DNA of 64,000 bases from Virgibacillus sp. NKC19-16 (GTDB lineage: Bacteria; Bacillota; Bacilli; Bacillales; Amphibacillaceae). The notes under the pieces were generated by a model. It did not search any database. It was not told where the DNA came from and saw only the letters and a program-made list of their open reading frames with translations. Shown here one piece after another: positions 1 to 8,561 of the stretch; within the stretch, counting starts at the first letter, position 1, and each line of letters starts with the position of its first letter. A program made the position numbers and the translations under genes. The stretch spans positions 306,001 to 370,000 of the forward strand of contig NZ_CP074373.1 of assembly GCF_021560035.1 (NCBI RefSeq). The letters are read 5' to 3'.

Positions 1-376
1 CAACCTTTAGTTGCTCGGGAACTAATACCGCTCCTGCTTTTGACAAGCGATCAGCCATCAGATCCACTGCCCCACCATACGTATCATAAAACGAGTCAGC
101 AGAACCAAATACACCGAAGAGCTTTCCAGTAATAGCCACATCATCCAACTCTTCATAAAAATCCTCTACTTCATATGGCAGGTCGCCATCATCCCATGTG
201 TGTGTCCCGATTAATATTGCATCATATTCCAATAGTTCCGCAACATCGATCGGGTCAAAATCAAATGTTTTGGTAACTACTGCATGGTTTTTATTCTCAA
301 GGTATGCAACCATTGCTTCAGCCATCAATTCTGTGTTTCCAGTTCCGCTTGCATACAACATCAATAATTTAGCCAT
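1..376 (-). CDS. Flavodoxin, 3' end cut off by the window edge
   Basis: Small FMN-binding electron carrier. The visible 125 residues begin MAKLLMLYASGTGNTELMAE. The T/S-x-T-G-N-T phosphate-binding loop at residues 9-14 is the flavodoxin signature. Further on, GTHTWDDGDLP and FGSADSFYDTYGGA match the two FMN-contacting loops of short-chain flavodoxins. The start ATG at 376 follows GGAGGGT on the minus strand. The stop lies outside the window; short-chain flavodoxins are about 150 residues, so roughly 25 residues are missing. It is divergent from the Crp/Fnr regulator at 616, and the region between them holds a palindromic Crp/Fnr-type site well placed to activate this gene. It may supply electrons to radical SAM or other reductive enzymes, but the sequence does not say which. 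Confidence 0.9.
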   Translation of the reverse strand, partial: MAKLLMLYASGTGNTELMAEAMVAYLENKNHAVVTKTFDFDPIDVAELLEYDAILIGTHTWDDGDLPYEVEDFYEELDDVAITGKLFGVFGSADSFYDTYGGAVDLMADRLSKAGAVLVPEQLKV

Positions 377-462
377 GATTACCCTCCTTCTGTTAAGACT
401 CGTATTATAAACAAACAACATACTCTCTATGTTATCCTTCAATATATTGCTTTTACAGTTCC

Positions 463-511
463 CCATTCTATTATAAGACAAATGTATTCTATATGATTTG
501 ACGTAGGTCAA
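463..511 (-). promoter_or_regulatory. Predicted activator-dependent promoter of the flavodoxin gene with a Crp/Fnr-type box
   Basis: Read on the minus strand, a perfect -10 hexamer TATAAT lies at 475-470 and predicts a start near 463. There is no good -35 hexamer. Instead TTGAC-N4-GTCAA occupies 498-511 and its centre, 504.5, falls at -41.5 from the predicted start, the classic class II activator position of Fnr-type proteins. The half-site resembles the TTGAY-N4-RTCAA sites of the FNR/FLP group. The palindrome and spacing are seen directly; activation by the neighbouring regulator is inference. Confidence 0.5.
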
Positions 512-615
512 TTTTTAAGGAATTATGAATTCAGATACGTTAATAATTTAAGCATTTTTATCCATAACCTCTATCCAACTAAGTTATACTGTAGGAAATG
601 GAGAAGGAGGGGTTC

Positions 616-1314
616 GTGATCGAGAATAAAAAGGTAAATCCTTCGCAACTATGTGTTTCTAAAGTCCCTTTTTTTAATCACCTAGATGATGATGAGATGC
701 TTAAAATAGCTGAGAAGAGCAGGCACAAGGATTTTAAAAAAGGGGAAAGCATTTATCGTGAAGGTGACCCACTGGAATATTTGTATATTGTCCATAAAGG
801 GCGTGTGAAGATTTATCAGATATTTGAATCTGGTAAGGAGCAACTATTACGCATTTTAGACCCCGGAGAATTCATGGGTGAATTGGCACTGTTTACAGAA
901 AAAACATTAGACAGTTATGCGGAAGCAATGAAAGATACTAATATATGCACGATACATCGTGATGACATGCAGGATCTGATGAAAGATTATCCAACGATAG
1001 CGGTAAAAATTTTAGAACAGTTCAGCAATCGTCTGGATAACACGGAAAAGCTTGTGGGCCAATTAAGTTCTAAAGATGTTGAATCACGTACGGCTGGTTA
1101 TTTGCTTGACCTTGCTGATAAAAATAACACGGTCGAAATTGTGCTACCAATGAGTAAAAAAGATCTTGCATCGTACTTGGGCACTACACAGGAAACGATT
1201 AGTAGAAAGTTATCAAGCCTGCAAACAACTGGATTGATTGAACAGAAGGGGAATCGCAATATAAAAATTTTGAATAAAGATGCGCTATCTGATGTTGCTT
1301 TTGAAAGTCAATAA
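616..1314 (+). CDS. Crp/Fnr-family transcriptional regulator, FLP-like (two cysteines)
   Basis: 232-residue regulator with a cyclic-nucleotide-binding-type beta-roll (about residues 20-130), a long dimer helix and a C-terminal winged helix; the recognition helix is in DLASYLGTTQETISRKLSSL. It has no FeS-cluster cysteine set. It does have one Cys in the N-terminal segment (LCVSKVPFF, residue 13) and one at residue 111 (NICTIH). That arrangement recalls the Lactobacillus FLP protein, where two such cysteines form a redox-sensitive disulfide. The GTG at 616 is chosen because AAGGAGG at 604-610 sits 5 bases upstream of it; an in-frame ATG at 598 would place the ribosome site inside the gene. It is divergent from flavodoxin. 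Other Crp-family readings (ArcR-like) are possible. Confidence 0.85.
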   Translation: MIENKKVNPSQLCVSKVPFFNHLDDDEMLKIAEKSRHKDFKKGESIYREGDPLEYLYIVHKGRVKIYQIFESGKEQLLRILDPGEFMGELALFTEKTLDSYAEAMKDTNICTIHRDDMQDLMKDYPTIAVKILEQFSNRLDNTEKLVGQLSSKDVESRTAGYLLDLADKNNTVEIVLPMSKKDLASYLGTTQETISRKLSSLQTTGLIEQKGNRNIKILNKDALSDVAFESQ

Positions 1315-1377
1315 ACCTGACTTTTCTGTAACGATACTATAGATGGAACAATTGACACGACAGATAGGAATTATGAT

Positions 1378-1414
1378 AGGCATACACCAAGGATCGCTAT
1401 CTTGGTGTATGCCT
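1378..1414 (+). terminator. Perfect 14-bp hairpin after the Crp/Fnr gene
   Basis: AGGCATACACCAAG pairs perfectly with CTTGGTGTATGCCT around a 9-base loop. The T-run that follows is weak (TATATA), so it may be a factor-assisted terminator or an mRNA-stabilising stem. It lies 64 bases past the regulator stop. Confidence 0.6.
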
Positions 1415-1919
1415 TATATACGTGAGAATACCAATGATCGAAAAGTACAATTTAACTAATGTATCCGTTTACTTTTTAGACAATATTGTGATAAGATGAA
1501 GTAACATAGAATTATAAACAATTTTAACAATAGAACATAAACTTCTGCATATGAGAATAAAGGTAAGGTAAGTTCCTCCATCAATTAAAGGGGTTCCCAA
1601 TTTTCTTAGCAGATAGGAAACCACCATGACTCTCCTTGAACGAGCCACCAACTATCACGAAAAAAGGCAAATTGGAAATTCACCTGAATAAATTCACATT
1701 AGTTATAAATAAATTTTCATTAGTACTTAAAAATGCCTTTTTACATACAAAAGTATAAAATCTTCCTACTGCTCACTGGCTAACTTCCTTAAAAAATAAT
1801 TAAAAATATTTGAAGATAGTGAATAGAGAGTGTGAGACGTTGCAATAGGTACGTAGATTGCAAACAGGGAGACTGAATAAAAGGAGTATGACAATAAAAT
1901 TAAAGGAAGGGGTCACTTT
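1415..1919. other. AT-rich intergenic region upstream of fdhF
   Basis: About 500 bases with no convincing gene. Short open frames on the minus strand at 1469-1651 and 1800-2036 lack ribosome sites and recognisable products. It must hold the promoter of the formate dehydrogenase operon, but I found no symmetric Fnr box (TGTGA-N6-TCACA) and no clear -35/-10 pair. Confidence 0.4.
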
Positions 1920-4880
1920 TTGCAGAAGGATGTGGAAGTTACACTGAATGGAAAGCAAGTAACTGTAGGAGAAGCCCATACTGCTATGGATACGATGACT
2001 GCAAATAATGTGGAGGTACCGAGTTTGTGTTACCATCCAAGTCTTGGTGCGATTGAGACATGTGATACATGCATTGTCAGTGTGAATGGTGAGCTGGTAC
2101 GCTCGTGTTCAACCAAACTGGCTGATGGGGATGTCGTTAGTACGAACGGGGAAGAAGCGCATGAGGCGCAGCTTTACGCTTTGGACAAGGTTTTGGGTAA
2201 GCATGAATTATATTGTACAGTGTGCGATTATAATAATGGCAATTGCGAGATACATAACACCGTCAAGGAAATGAAGGTCAATCACCAGGAGACACCTTTT
2301 GAATCGAAGGGTTACGAGGTGAATCGCAATTCCTTTTACCGGTATGATCCGGATCAGTGTATTCTGTGTGGTCTATGTGTGGAGGCCTGTCAGGATGTTC
2401 AGGTGACCGAGACATTAACCATTGACTGGGAGCGGGAACGTCCGCGAGTGATTTGGGATAATGACACGTCGATTGATGAATCCTCCTGTGTCAATTGTGG
2501 GCATTGCTCAACGGTCTGTCCATGTAATGCCATGATGGAAGTGGGGATGGAAGGAGAAGCCGGTTTCTTGGCTGGAATGCTTCCGGAGTCTTCGATGCGC
2601 CCACTCATTAACATCACCAAAGAAGTGGAGACCGGATATGAGCAGTTGATGACTATCTCTGACGTCGAAGCTTCCATGCGGGAAGACCGTATTGAAAAAA
2701 CAAAAACCGTTTGTACGTACTGCGGGGTTGGGTGCTCCTTTGATGTATGGACAAAAGATCGACAAATATTGAAGGTAGAGCCACATCAGGATGCTCCAGC
2801 GAATGGAATTTCAACATGTGTGAAGGGGAAATTTGGCTGGGATTTTGTCAATAGCGAAGAACGCCTGACAAAACCGTTGATTCGTGAGGGAGACGGATTC
2901 CGCGAAGCAGAATGGGAAGAGGCGTATGGTTTAATTGAACAGAAATTTAAAGAACAGATAAAGAAAAAAGGACCAGATTCACTTGCGTTTGTTTCTTCTT
3001 CTAAATGTACAAATGAAGAATCCTATCTCATGCAAAAGCTGAGTCGTTCTGTAATTGGGACAAACAATATTGATAATTGCTCCCGTTACTGTCAGTCCCC
3101 GGCAACGATGGGATTGTGGCGGACAGTTGGATACGGGGGAGACTCTGGATCGATTGAGGATATTGGAAATGCAGAACTTATCATCATAACCGGATCCAAC
3201 ACGGCGGAAGCACATCCAGTACTTGCGACAAGAATTAAGCGCGCTCAGAAATTGCATGGCCAGAAAGTAATTGTCGCTGATCTTCGCAGGCACGAAATGG
3301 CGGATCGGGCAGATCAATTTGTTCAACCAGCAGCAGGCAGTGATCTTGTCTGGATTTCCGCTGTGACAAAATACATCGTGGACCAGGGATGGCAAGCTAA
3401 GGAATTTCTGAAAACACATGTCAATGGCATGGATGACTATATCAAGAGCCTGGAGCCATATACGCTTGATTATGCGGAAAAGGTAACGAATCTTACGAAA
3501 AAGGAAATGATTGAGATTGCTAGCTCGATCCATGAAGCGGATACTACTTGCTTCCTGTGGGCAATGGGGATTACGCAACATGGTGGTGGAAGCGATACAA
3601 GTACAGCGATTTCTAACCTGATGCTGATTACAGGCAATTACATGAAGCCTGGTGCAGGTACCTATCCATTGCGCGGACACAATAATGTCCAAGGTGCAAG
3701 TGACTTTGGCAGTATGCCGGACCGATTCCCAGGCTATGAACTCGTATCAGATGATGACGTCCGCACCCGTTATGAAAAAGGATGGCAGGTGGAGCTTTCA
3801 ACTGAGCCAGGGCTTAATAACCATCAAATGGTTGAGGCAATTCATGAAGGTAGCCTGAATGCTATGTATATCAAAGGCGAAGAGATGGCTGTGGTTGATT
3901 CAGATGCAAACTATGTGCAGGCAGCATTTGAGAAACTTGACTTTTTCGTAATTCAGGATGTATTTTTCTCCAAAACAGCCGAATTTGCAGATGTTGTTCT
4001 GCCAGCCAGTCCTAGCCTTGAAAAAGATGGAACATTTACTAATACGGAGCGTCGTTTCCAGCGGTTGTACCAAGTGCTCGAACCACTAGGAGGATCGAAG
4101 CCGGATTGGCAGATCATTCAAGACATCGCTAATCTTCTCGGGGCAGAATGGAACTATATGCATCCAAGTGAAATTATGGATGAAGCGGCCTCCCTTGCCC
4201 CAATGTTTGCCGGCGTTCGCTACGATCGTTTAGAAGGCTATGATAGCTTGCAGTGGCCAGTAGCGGCGGACGGAATGGATACACCGCTATTGTTCAAAGA
4301 GAAATTTCCATTCCCGGATGGGAAAGCAAAACTTTATCCGGTTGACTGGACAAAACCGATTGACTTCGGAGAAGAATACGATCTTCATGTCAATAATGGC
4401 CGTCTGCTTGAGCATTTTCATGAAGGAAATATGACCTATAAGTCTGAAGCAATTTCGAAAAAAACACCAAGCGTGTTCCTGGAAGTATCTCCTGAACTGG
4501 CGGATGAGCGTGGTTTGGAAGATGGATCGGTTGTCAGGCTGATATCTCCATACGGAAGGGTGAAGGTTTCCTGCATTGTAACAGATCGAGTAAAGGGCGA
4601 TGAGTTATATTTACCAATGAATTCTCAGGGAGAAGGTGCGATTAATTACCTGACGAGCTTTCATGCTGACAAGGATACTTCCACCCCTGCGTATAAGGAA
4701 GTTCAGGTGAAAATGGAAGTCCTTGAGGCCAAAGGGGAAAGTCCGCTGCCGAAAATCAATCATCGCTACGGCCATCCGCAGCCACAAATCGGTGTACAGG
4801 TTGAAAGAAAATGGGCACGTAAGGATTATATCTTCCCCGGTGATGTCGCGCGAGCAAGGAGGTCAAGAAGCAATGGCTAA
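1920..4880 (+). CDS. fdhF: Formate dehydrogenase alpha subunit, molybdenum-dependent, YjgC/YrhE type
   Basis: Oxidises formate to CO2 at a bis-MGD molybdenum centre. The 986-residue chain starts with a NuoG-like module: [2Fe-2S] ligands C37, C48, C51 and C63, then an H-x3-C-x2-C-x6-C cluster motif. Two ferredoxin clusters follow (CILCGLCVEAC and CVNCGHCSTVC). The molybdopterin oxidoreductase part begins near residue 264 with its own [4Fe-4S] motif CTYCGVGC. The metal-binding residue is Cys391 (RYCQSPA), so this is the cysteine, not the selenocysteine, form. The start is TTG at 1920, seven bases after AGGAAGGGG. Length and layout match B. subtilis YjgC and YrhE (about 980 residues). The stop overlaps the next gene by 8 bases. 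Predicted cytoplasmic: no signal peptide or Tat motif was seen. The electron acceptor is not encoded nearby. Confidence 0.95.
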   Translation: MQKDVEVTLNGKQVTVGEAHTAMDTMTANNVEVPSLCYHPSLGAIETCDTCIVSVNGELVRSCSTKLADGDVVSTNGEEAHEAQLYALDKVLGKHELYCTVCDYNNGNCEIHNTVKEMKVNHQETPFESKGYEVNRNSFYRYDPDQCILCGLCVEACQDVQVTETLTIDWERERPRVIWDNDTSIDESSCVNCGHCSTVCPCNAMMEVGMEGEAGFLAGMLPESSMRPLINITKEVETGYEQLMTISDVEASMREDRIEKTKTVCTYCGVGCSFDVWTKDRQILKVEPHQDAPANGISTCVKGKFGWDFVNSEERLTKPLIREGDGFREAEWEEAYGLIEQKFKEQIKKKGPDSLAFVSSSKCTNEESYLMQKLSRSVIGTNNIDNCSRYCQSPATMGLWRTVGYGGDSGSIEDIGNAELIIITGSNTAEAHPVLATRIKRAQKLHGQKVIVADLRRHEMADRADQFVQPAAGSDLVWISAVTKYIVDQGWQAKEFLKTHVNGMDDYIKSLEPYTLDYAEKVTNLTKKEMIEIASSIHEADTTCFLWAMGITQHGGGSDTSTAISNLMLITGNYMKPGAGTYPLRGHNNVQGASDFGSMPDRFPGYELVSDDDVRTRYEKGWQVELSTEPGLNNHQMVEAIHEGSLNAMYIKGEEMAVVDSDANYVQAAFEKLDFFVIQDVFFSKTAEFADVVLPASPSLEKDGTFTNTERRFQRLYQVLEPLGGSKPDWQIIQDIANLLGAEWNYMHPSEIMDEAASLAPMFAGVRYDRLEGYDSLQWPVAADGMDTPLLFKEKFPFPDGKAKLYPVDWTKPIDFGEEYDLHVNNGRLLEHFHEGNMTYKSEAISKKTPSVFLEVSPELADERGLEDGSVVRLISPYGRVKVSCIVTDRVKGDELYLPMNSQGEGAINYLTSFHADKDTSTPAYKEVQVKMEVLEAKGESPLPKINHRYGHPQPQIGVQVERKWARKDYIFPGDVARARRSRSNG

Positions 4881-5511
4881 AGCAACCAAAGTGATCCATC
4901 GAATCGAACCAACGGAAAAAGAAATACGGGAACAAGAGTTGAGGCAATTGGAGGGAAAATTGCTGGAAAATAAAGAAGCGGTTGCTGATGCACTGAAGCT
5001 GATGAATCATTTACGGGATAATGAAATTTTCAATATGCTCAATGCCCTCTTTGCCGAAAGCGATCAAGTGCTTGAGCGGGTCGTGACAGCCATCGATGAA
5101 TCAGATACAACCAAGTCGATGAAAAATTTACTTCTACTGGTGGATGTACTTGGAAAGTTCAACTTGGAAGAGCTTGAGCCACTGCTTTTAAAGATGAATA
5201 CGGCTGTTTCCAAGGTGGCGGCCTATGAGCATTATGGGAAAGAAAGAGTCGGGTACCCCGCCCTTCTGCGTTCCTTGAAGGATCCTGAAGTCATCGAAGG
5301 TATGAATGTCTTAATGGCCTTTCTAAAAGGTCTAGGCGTCAATCAGGAGGACAGAGAAAAGGCAAAATCGGAAACACAGAGACTGCAGCATGCACGTGAA
5401 AAACGAAATAAAGAAAGTGATGAACAGCAATCCGGATCCAGTAGTAAATGGTACGCTGTTGCAGCTGGAGTCTCATTGCTTGCGGCATTGCCTTTATTTT
5501 TCAAAAAGTAG
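4873..5511 (+). CDS. DUF1641 protein, formate dehydrogenase partner (YjgD/YrhD-like)
   Basis: 212-residue helical protein of the DUF1641 family, which in Bacillus regularly follows the YjgC/YrhE formate dehydrogenase and is thought to be a small partner subunit. The N-terminal part is charged (IEPTEKEIREQELRQLEGKL); the middle carries the family core with LLLLVDVLGKFNLEELEPLL; the tail is basic and Ser/Gln-rich and ends in one hydrophobic helix (WYAVAAGVSLLAALPLFF) that may anchor it to the membrane. The start ATG at 4873 overlaps the fdhF stop by 8 bases and has AAGGAGGT at 4856-4863, so the two are translationally coupled. An upstream in-frame ATG at 4843 has no such site. The exact role is unknown. 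Confidence 0.85.
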   Translation: MAKATKVIHRIEPTEKEIREQELRQLEGKLLENKEAVADALKLMNHLRDNEIFNMLNALFAESDQVLERVVTAIDESDTTKSMKNLLLLVDVLGKFNLEELEPLLLKMNTAVSKVAAYEHYGKERVGYPALLRSLKDPEVIEGMNVLMAFLKGLGVNQEDREKAKSETQRLQHAREKRNKESDEQQSGSSSKWYAVAAGVSLLAALPLFFKK

Positions 5512-5516
5512 GACCA

Positions 5517-5547
5517 GGGGGAGGAATCTCCAAGAGAGACCTCCTCC
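5517..5547 (+). other. G/C-rich hairpin between the DUF1641 gene and fdhD
   Basis: GGGGGAGG at 5517-5524 pairs with CCTCCTCC at 5540-5547 with one mismatch. It starts 6 bases past the stop and has no T-run. It could be an attenuator or processing stem separating fdhF-DUF1641 from fdhD. The left arm also looks like a ribosome site, so it may be chance. Confidence 0.3.
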
Positions 5548-5583
5548 ATCAGTTAAAATAGCCTCTTACAAAGGGTGTATAAA

Positions 5584-6381
5584 ATGCATAATATAGAGCT
5601 AAAAGGCTGGGAAATTGTCCGGTTCAAAGAAGGTACTGCTTCACGTTTGAATGAAGAAGTTGCAGAAGAATTCCCATTTACCGTGATGGTGAATGGCGAG
5701 GAGTTTGCAACAATGGTCTGTTCCCCCTCTCACCTTCACGATCTGTTAGTCGGATTTCTCGCATCAGAGGGCATCATCCGCTTTTATGATGAGATGAAAC
5801 AGATACAAATTGATGCAGACGTTGGATTTGCTTATATTGAACTAACGAAACCGATTAATGCAGACCAACACGACCATTCCAAGCGATTTATCGGATCCTG
5901 TTGTGGAAAAAGCCGCCAATTTTATTTTAAAAGTGATGTGAAAACAGCCAAAACGATTAACAGCAAGTTAATGATAACTGTCGATCAATGTTTCGCATTA
6001 ATGGAAAAGCTACAAATCCAATCGGAACAATTTATTCGAACAGGTGGTGTTCATAATGCCGCTCTTGCAAATCGTGATGAGCTTCTAGCTGTTCGAACAG
6101 ATATCGGCAGGCATAATACATTAGACAAAATATACGGGCATATTCTAAAAGAGCGAGTGCGCCTAACTGATAAATTGATCGTATTTAGTGGTCGCATTTC
6201 CTCTGAGGTATTATTAAAAATATCCAAAATTGGCGCAGGTGTTCTTATTTCCAAATCGGCACCAACAGATTTAGCGCTAAAGCTGGCAAGTGATTTAGGA
6301 ATTACGGTGATCGGCTTTGCCAGAGGGAACAAGATGAATGTCTATACACATCCACACCGAATTATAGAAGCCAATCGGTAA
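5584..6381 (+). CDS. fdhD: Formate dehydrogenase accessory sulfurtransferase FdhD
   Basis: Carries sulfur from a cysteine desulfurase to the molybdenum cofactor of formate dehydrogenase; without it FdhF is inactive. The 265-residue protein has the FdhD family hallmarks: PSHLHDLLVGFLASEGII near the N-terminus, the catalytic cysteine pair in GSCCGKSR, the cofactor-binding stretch RTGGVHNAALA, then VRTDIGRHNTLDKI and the SGRISSEVLLK segment. The cysteines are adjacent (CC), as I recall for Bacillus FdhD, rather than the C-x2-C of E. coli. ATG 5584 is preferred, 9 bases after AAAGGG; a GTG nine bases upstream is the alternative. It follows fdhF and the DUF1641 gene on the same strand. Confidence 0.93.
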   Translation: MHNIELKGWEIVRFKEGTASRLNEEVAEEFPFTVMVNGEEFATMVCSPSHLHDLLVGFLASEGIIRFYDEMKQIQIDADVGFAYIELTKPINADQHDHSKRFIGSCCGKSRQFYFKSDVKTAKTINSKLMITVDQCFALMEKLQIQSEQFIRTGGVHNAALANRDELLAVRTDIGRHNTLDKIYGHILKERVRLTDKLIVFSGRISSEVLLKISKIGAGVLISKSAPTDLALKLASDLGITVIGFARGNKMNVYTHPHRIIEANR

Positions 6382-6403
6382 CTGTAATTCGGTGTTTGTA
6401 TAG
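6342..6403 (+). terminator. Long inverted repeat at the end of fdhD
   Basis: ACACCGAATTA (6354-6364) pairs exactly with TAATTCGGTGT (6385-6395), and the flanks CTATACA and TGTATAG extend the stem. It straddles the fdhD stop codon and is not followed by a strong T-run. It probably ends or stabilises the fdh transcript before moaA; a TAGAAT -10-like box near 6454 suggests moaA has its own promoter. Confidence 0.45.
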
Positions 6404-6492
6404 ATGTAGGAATCTGTGACATTTTTAACAGTTTTTCATAAAAGGTTCTGCTAGAATGAAAGAAAGACATAATTAATAGGAGAGATTATTCC

Positions 6493-7503
6493 GTGTCTAT
6501 GTTAACTGATAAATTAGGTCGACCACTGCAGGATCTGCGGATTTCAGTGACAGACCGTTGTAATTTTAGATGTACGTACTGTATGCCAAAGGAGATATTT
6601 GGCAATGATTATGCATTTATGCCGAAAGACCATTTATTAAATTTTGAGGAAATCGAACGGTTGGGGAAAATATTTGTCCAACTTGGGGTCAAAAAGATCC
6701 GCTTAACAGGTGGTGAGCCCTTATTGCGGAAAGATCTACCGACATTGATCGAAAAATTAGCTGCTATTGATGGCCTGGAGGATATTGGACTGACAACAAA
6801 CGCATCGCTTCTGGCAAATATGGCACAGAAGTTAAAGGATGCCGGGCTGAAGCGGGTGAATGTCAGTTTGGATGCATTAGACAATACCCTTTTCCAATCT
6901 ATTAATGATAGTGGTGTAAAAACAGAACGTGTTTTAAAAGGAATGAAGAAAGCTCGTGATGTCGGACTGGAAGTAAAAGTGAATATGGTCGTAAAAAAAG
7001 GGATGAATGACCAGGAAATTGTTCCGATGGCTAAATATTTTAAAGAGCAGGGAATGACCCTACGATATATCGAATTTATGGATGTTGGCCAGACAAATGG
7101 CTGGGATTTCAGTAAAGTTATTACAAAAAAAGAACTGTTTCAGGAGCTTTCTAAGCACTTTGAATTAGAACCTGTTGACCCGGATTACCTAGGAGAAGTG
7201 GCAAAACGTTATCGGTATAAGGGTACGAATACGGAAGTAGGTTTTATTACATCAGTATCTGAATCGTTTTGTTCCACATGTACACGGGCAAGAATTGCAG
7301 CAGACGGAAAGCTTTATACCTGTTTGTTTGCCGGAGACGGCTTTGATTTGAAAGATATTCTCAGGTCTGGTGCCAGTGATGCGGACGTTAAGGCTGCCGT
7401 TGTACCAACATGGAAAAAGCGAAGTGACCGTTACTCCGATGAACGGACAGAAGAAACAGCGAAAAACAGGAAAAAGATAGAGATGTCCTATATTGGAGGC
7501 TAG
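6493..7503 (+). CDS. moaA: GTP 3',8-cyclase MoaA
   Basis: Radical SAM enzyme that, with MoaC, converts GTP to cyclic pyranopterin monophosphate, the first step of molybdenum cofactor synthesis. The N-terminal cluster motif C-x3-C-x2-C is in [13 protein letters not shown], the SAM-binding GGE motif in [11 protein letters not shown], and the C-terminal second [4Fe-4S] cluster in [19 protein letters not shown]. The chain ends in GG, as active MoaA does. Length 336 is normal. GTG at 6493 is chosen because AGGAGA lies 9 bases upstream; ATG 6499 is an alternative. It heads a tightly packed moaA-moeB-moeA-moaE-moaD-mobB run. Its partner moaC is about 17 kb away. Confidence 0.95.
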   Translation: MSMLTDKLGRPLQDLRISVTDRCNFRCTYCMPKEIFGNDYAFMPKDHLLNFEEIERLGKIFVQLGVKKIRLTGGEPLLRKDLPTLIEKLAAIDGLEDIGLTTNASLLANMAQKLKDAGLKRVNVSLDALDNTLFQSINDSGVKTERVLKGMKKARDVGLEVKVNMVVKKGMNDQEIVPMAKYFKEQGMTLRYIEFMDVGQTNGWDFSKVITKKELFQELSKHFELEPVDPDYLGEVAKRYRYKGTNTEVGFITSVSESFCSTCTRARIAADGKLYTCLFAGDGFDLKDILRSGASDADVKAAVVPTWKKRSDRYSDERTEETAKNRKKIEMSYIGG

Positions 7504-7538
7504 TCGCTATCATTTGTTTCGGGGAGGATAAAAAAACA

Positions 7539-8549
7539 ATGGAAGATCGATATTCCCGTCAGACGCTTTTCAAACCAATCGGTGAAGAGGGCCAGAATAA
7601 AATCAGGCAGAAGCATGTCCTCATTATCGGCTGTGGTGCTTTAGGGTCCCCAAATGCTGAAAATCTAGTGCGGGCTGGTATTGGGAAACTAACTATCATT
7701 GACCGTGATTATGTGGAGTTTAGCAATCTGCAAAGACAGCAACTGTTTACAGAAAAAGATGCGATCGATCAAATGCCAAAAGCAATCTCTGCAAAAGAGA
7801 GACTAATAGATATTAATTCAAGTGTAAAAGTTGAAGCACATGTCATGGACGCGACAAGTCAGTCATTAATACCGCTATTGAAAAATGTAGATCTTGTGAT
7901 TGATGCGACGGATAACTTTGATATCCGCTTTTTGATGAATGATCTGCTGCAAAAATTGGCTATACCTTGGATATTCGGTTCCTGTGTCAGCAGTACAGGG
8001 ATGAGTTACACGATTTTACCAAAGGAAACGCCTTGTCTGCAGTGCCTACTGGACAGGATCCCAGTGTCCGGTGCTACTTGTGATTCTGTGGGAATTATTT
8101 CTCCAGCAGTGCAAATGGTGGTGGCACATCAATCAACAGAAGCACTGAAACTATTGGTGGAAGATGAGGATGCTCTAAGAACAAGACTTGTCACGTTTGA
8201 TCTATGGAACAATCACTATCAAACGATTAATGTTGAGCGAGCGAAGAATACAGAGTGTCCAGCTTGTGGTGTAGATCCAAGCTATAGATATCTAACTTAC
8301 GCGGCGCAGACGAAGATGGAGATACTTTGTGGCAGAAACACGGTACAAATCCGTCCAAACCGGGAAATTTATTTGGAGGAACTGGCGAATCGCCTGGAAA
8401 AAATTGCTCCTGTAAAAACAAATGATTTTTTACTATCGATGGAGTATCAGTCCTGTCGAATCGTATTTTTCCATGATGGCAGGGCATTGATTCATGGAAC
8501 GAATTCTATTGAAAAGGCCAAGAGTGTCTATTATCAATTGGTAGGATAG
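7539..8549 (+). CDS. moeB: Molybdopterin-synthase adenylyltransferase MoeB/ThiF
   Basis: E1-like enzyme that adenylates the C-terminal glycine of MoaD so it can be thiocarboxylated. Nucleotide-binding loop GCGALGSPNAENLVRAGIG lies near residue 32; the family signature DRDYVEFSNLQRQ follows; zinc is held by two C-x2-C pairs, PCLQC and CPAC. After residue 250 there is an extra C-terminal region of about 85 residues, as in Bacillus MoeB/ThiF proteins (336 residues here). GGGGAGG precedes the ATG. As MoeB and ThiF are close relatives, the assignment rests on its place between moaA and moeA. Its substrate MoaD is encoded downstream and appears frameshifted. Confidence 0.9.
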   Translation: MEDRYSRQTLFKPIGEEGQNKIRQKHVLIIGCGALGSPNAENLVRAGIGKLTIIDRDYVEFSNLQRQQLFTEKDAIDQMPKAISAKERLIDINSSVKVEAHVMDATSQSLIPLLKNVDLVIDATDNFDIRFLMNDLLQKLAIPWIFGSCVSSTGMSYTILPKETPCLQCLLDRIPVSGATCDSVGIISPAVQMVVAHQSTEALKLLVEDEDALRTRLVTFDLWNNHYQTINVERAKNTECPACGVDPSYRYLTYAAQTKMEILCGRNTVQIRPNREIYLEELANRLEKIAPVKTNDFLLSMEYQSCRIVFFHDGRALIHGTNSIEKAKSVYYQLVG

Positions 8550-8561
8550 GAGGAAACAATT

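Noticed and set aside
198-410. 70-codon plus-strand frame
   Set aside because: It is the complement of the flavodoxin gene, which has a clear FMN motif and a ribosome site.
598-615. ATG 598 as start of the Crp/Fnr gene
   Set aside because: The only good ribosome site (604-610) lies after it; GTG 616 fits.
1469-2036. Minus-strand frames of 60 and 78 codons before fdhF
   Set aside because: No ribosome site, no recognisable product, and the second overlaps fdhF.
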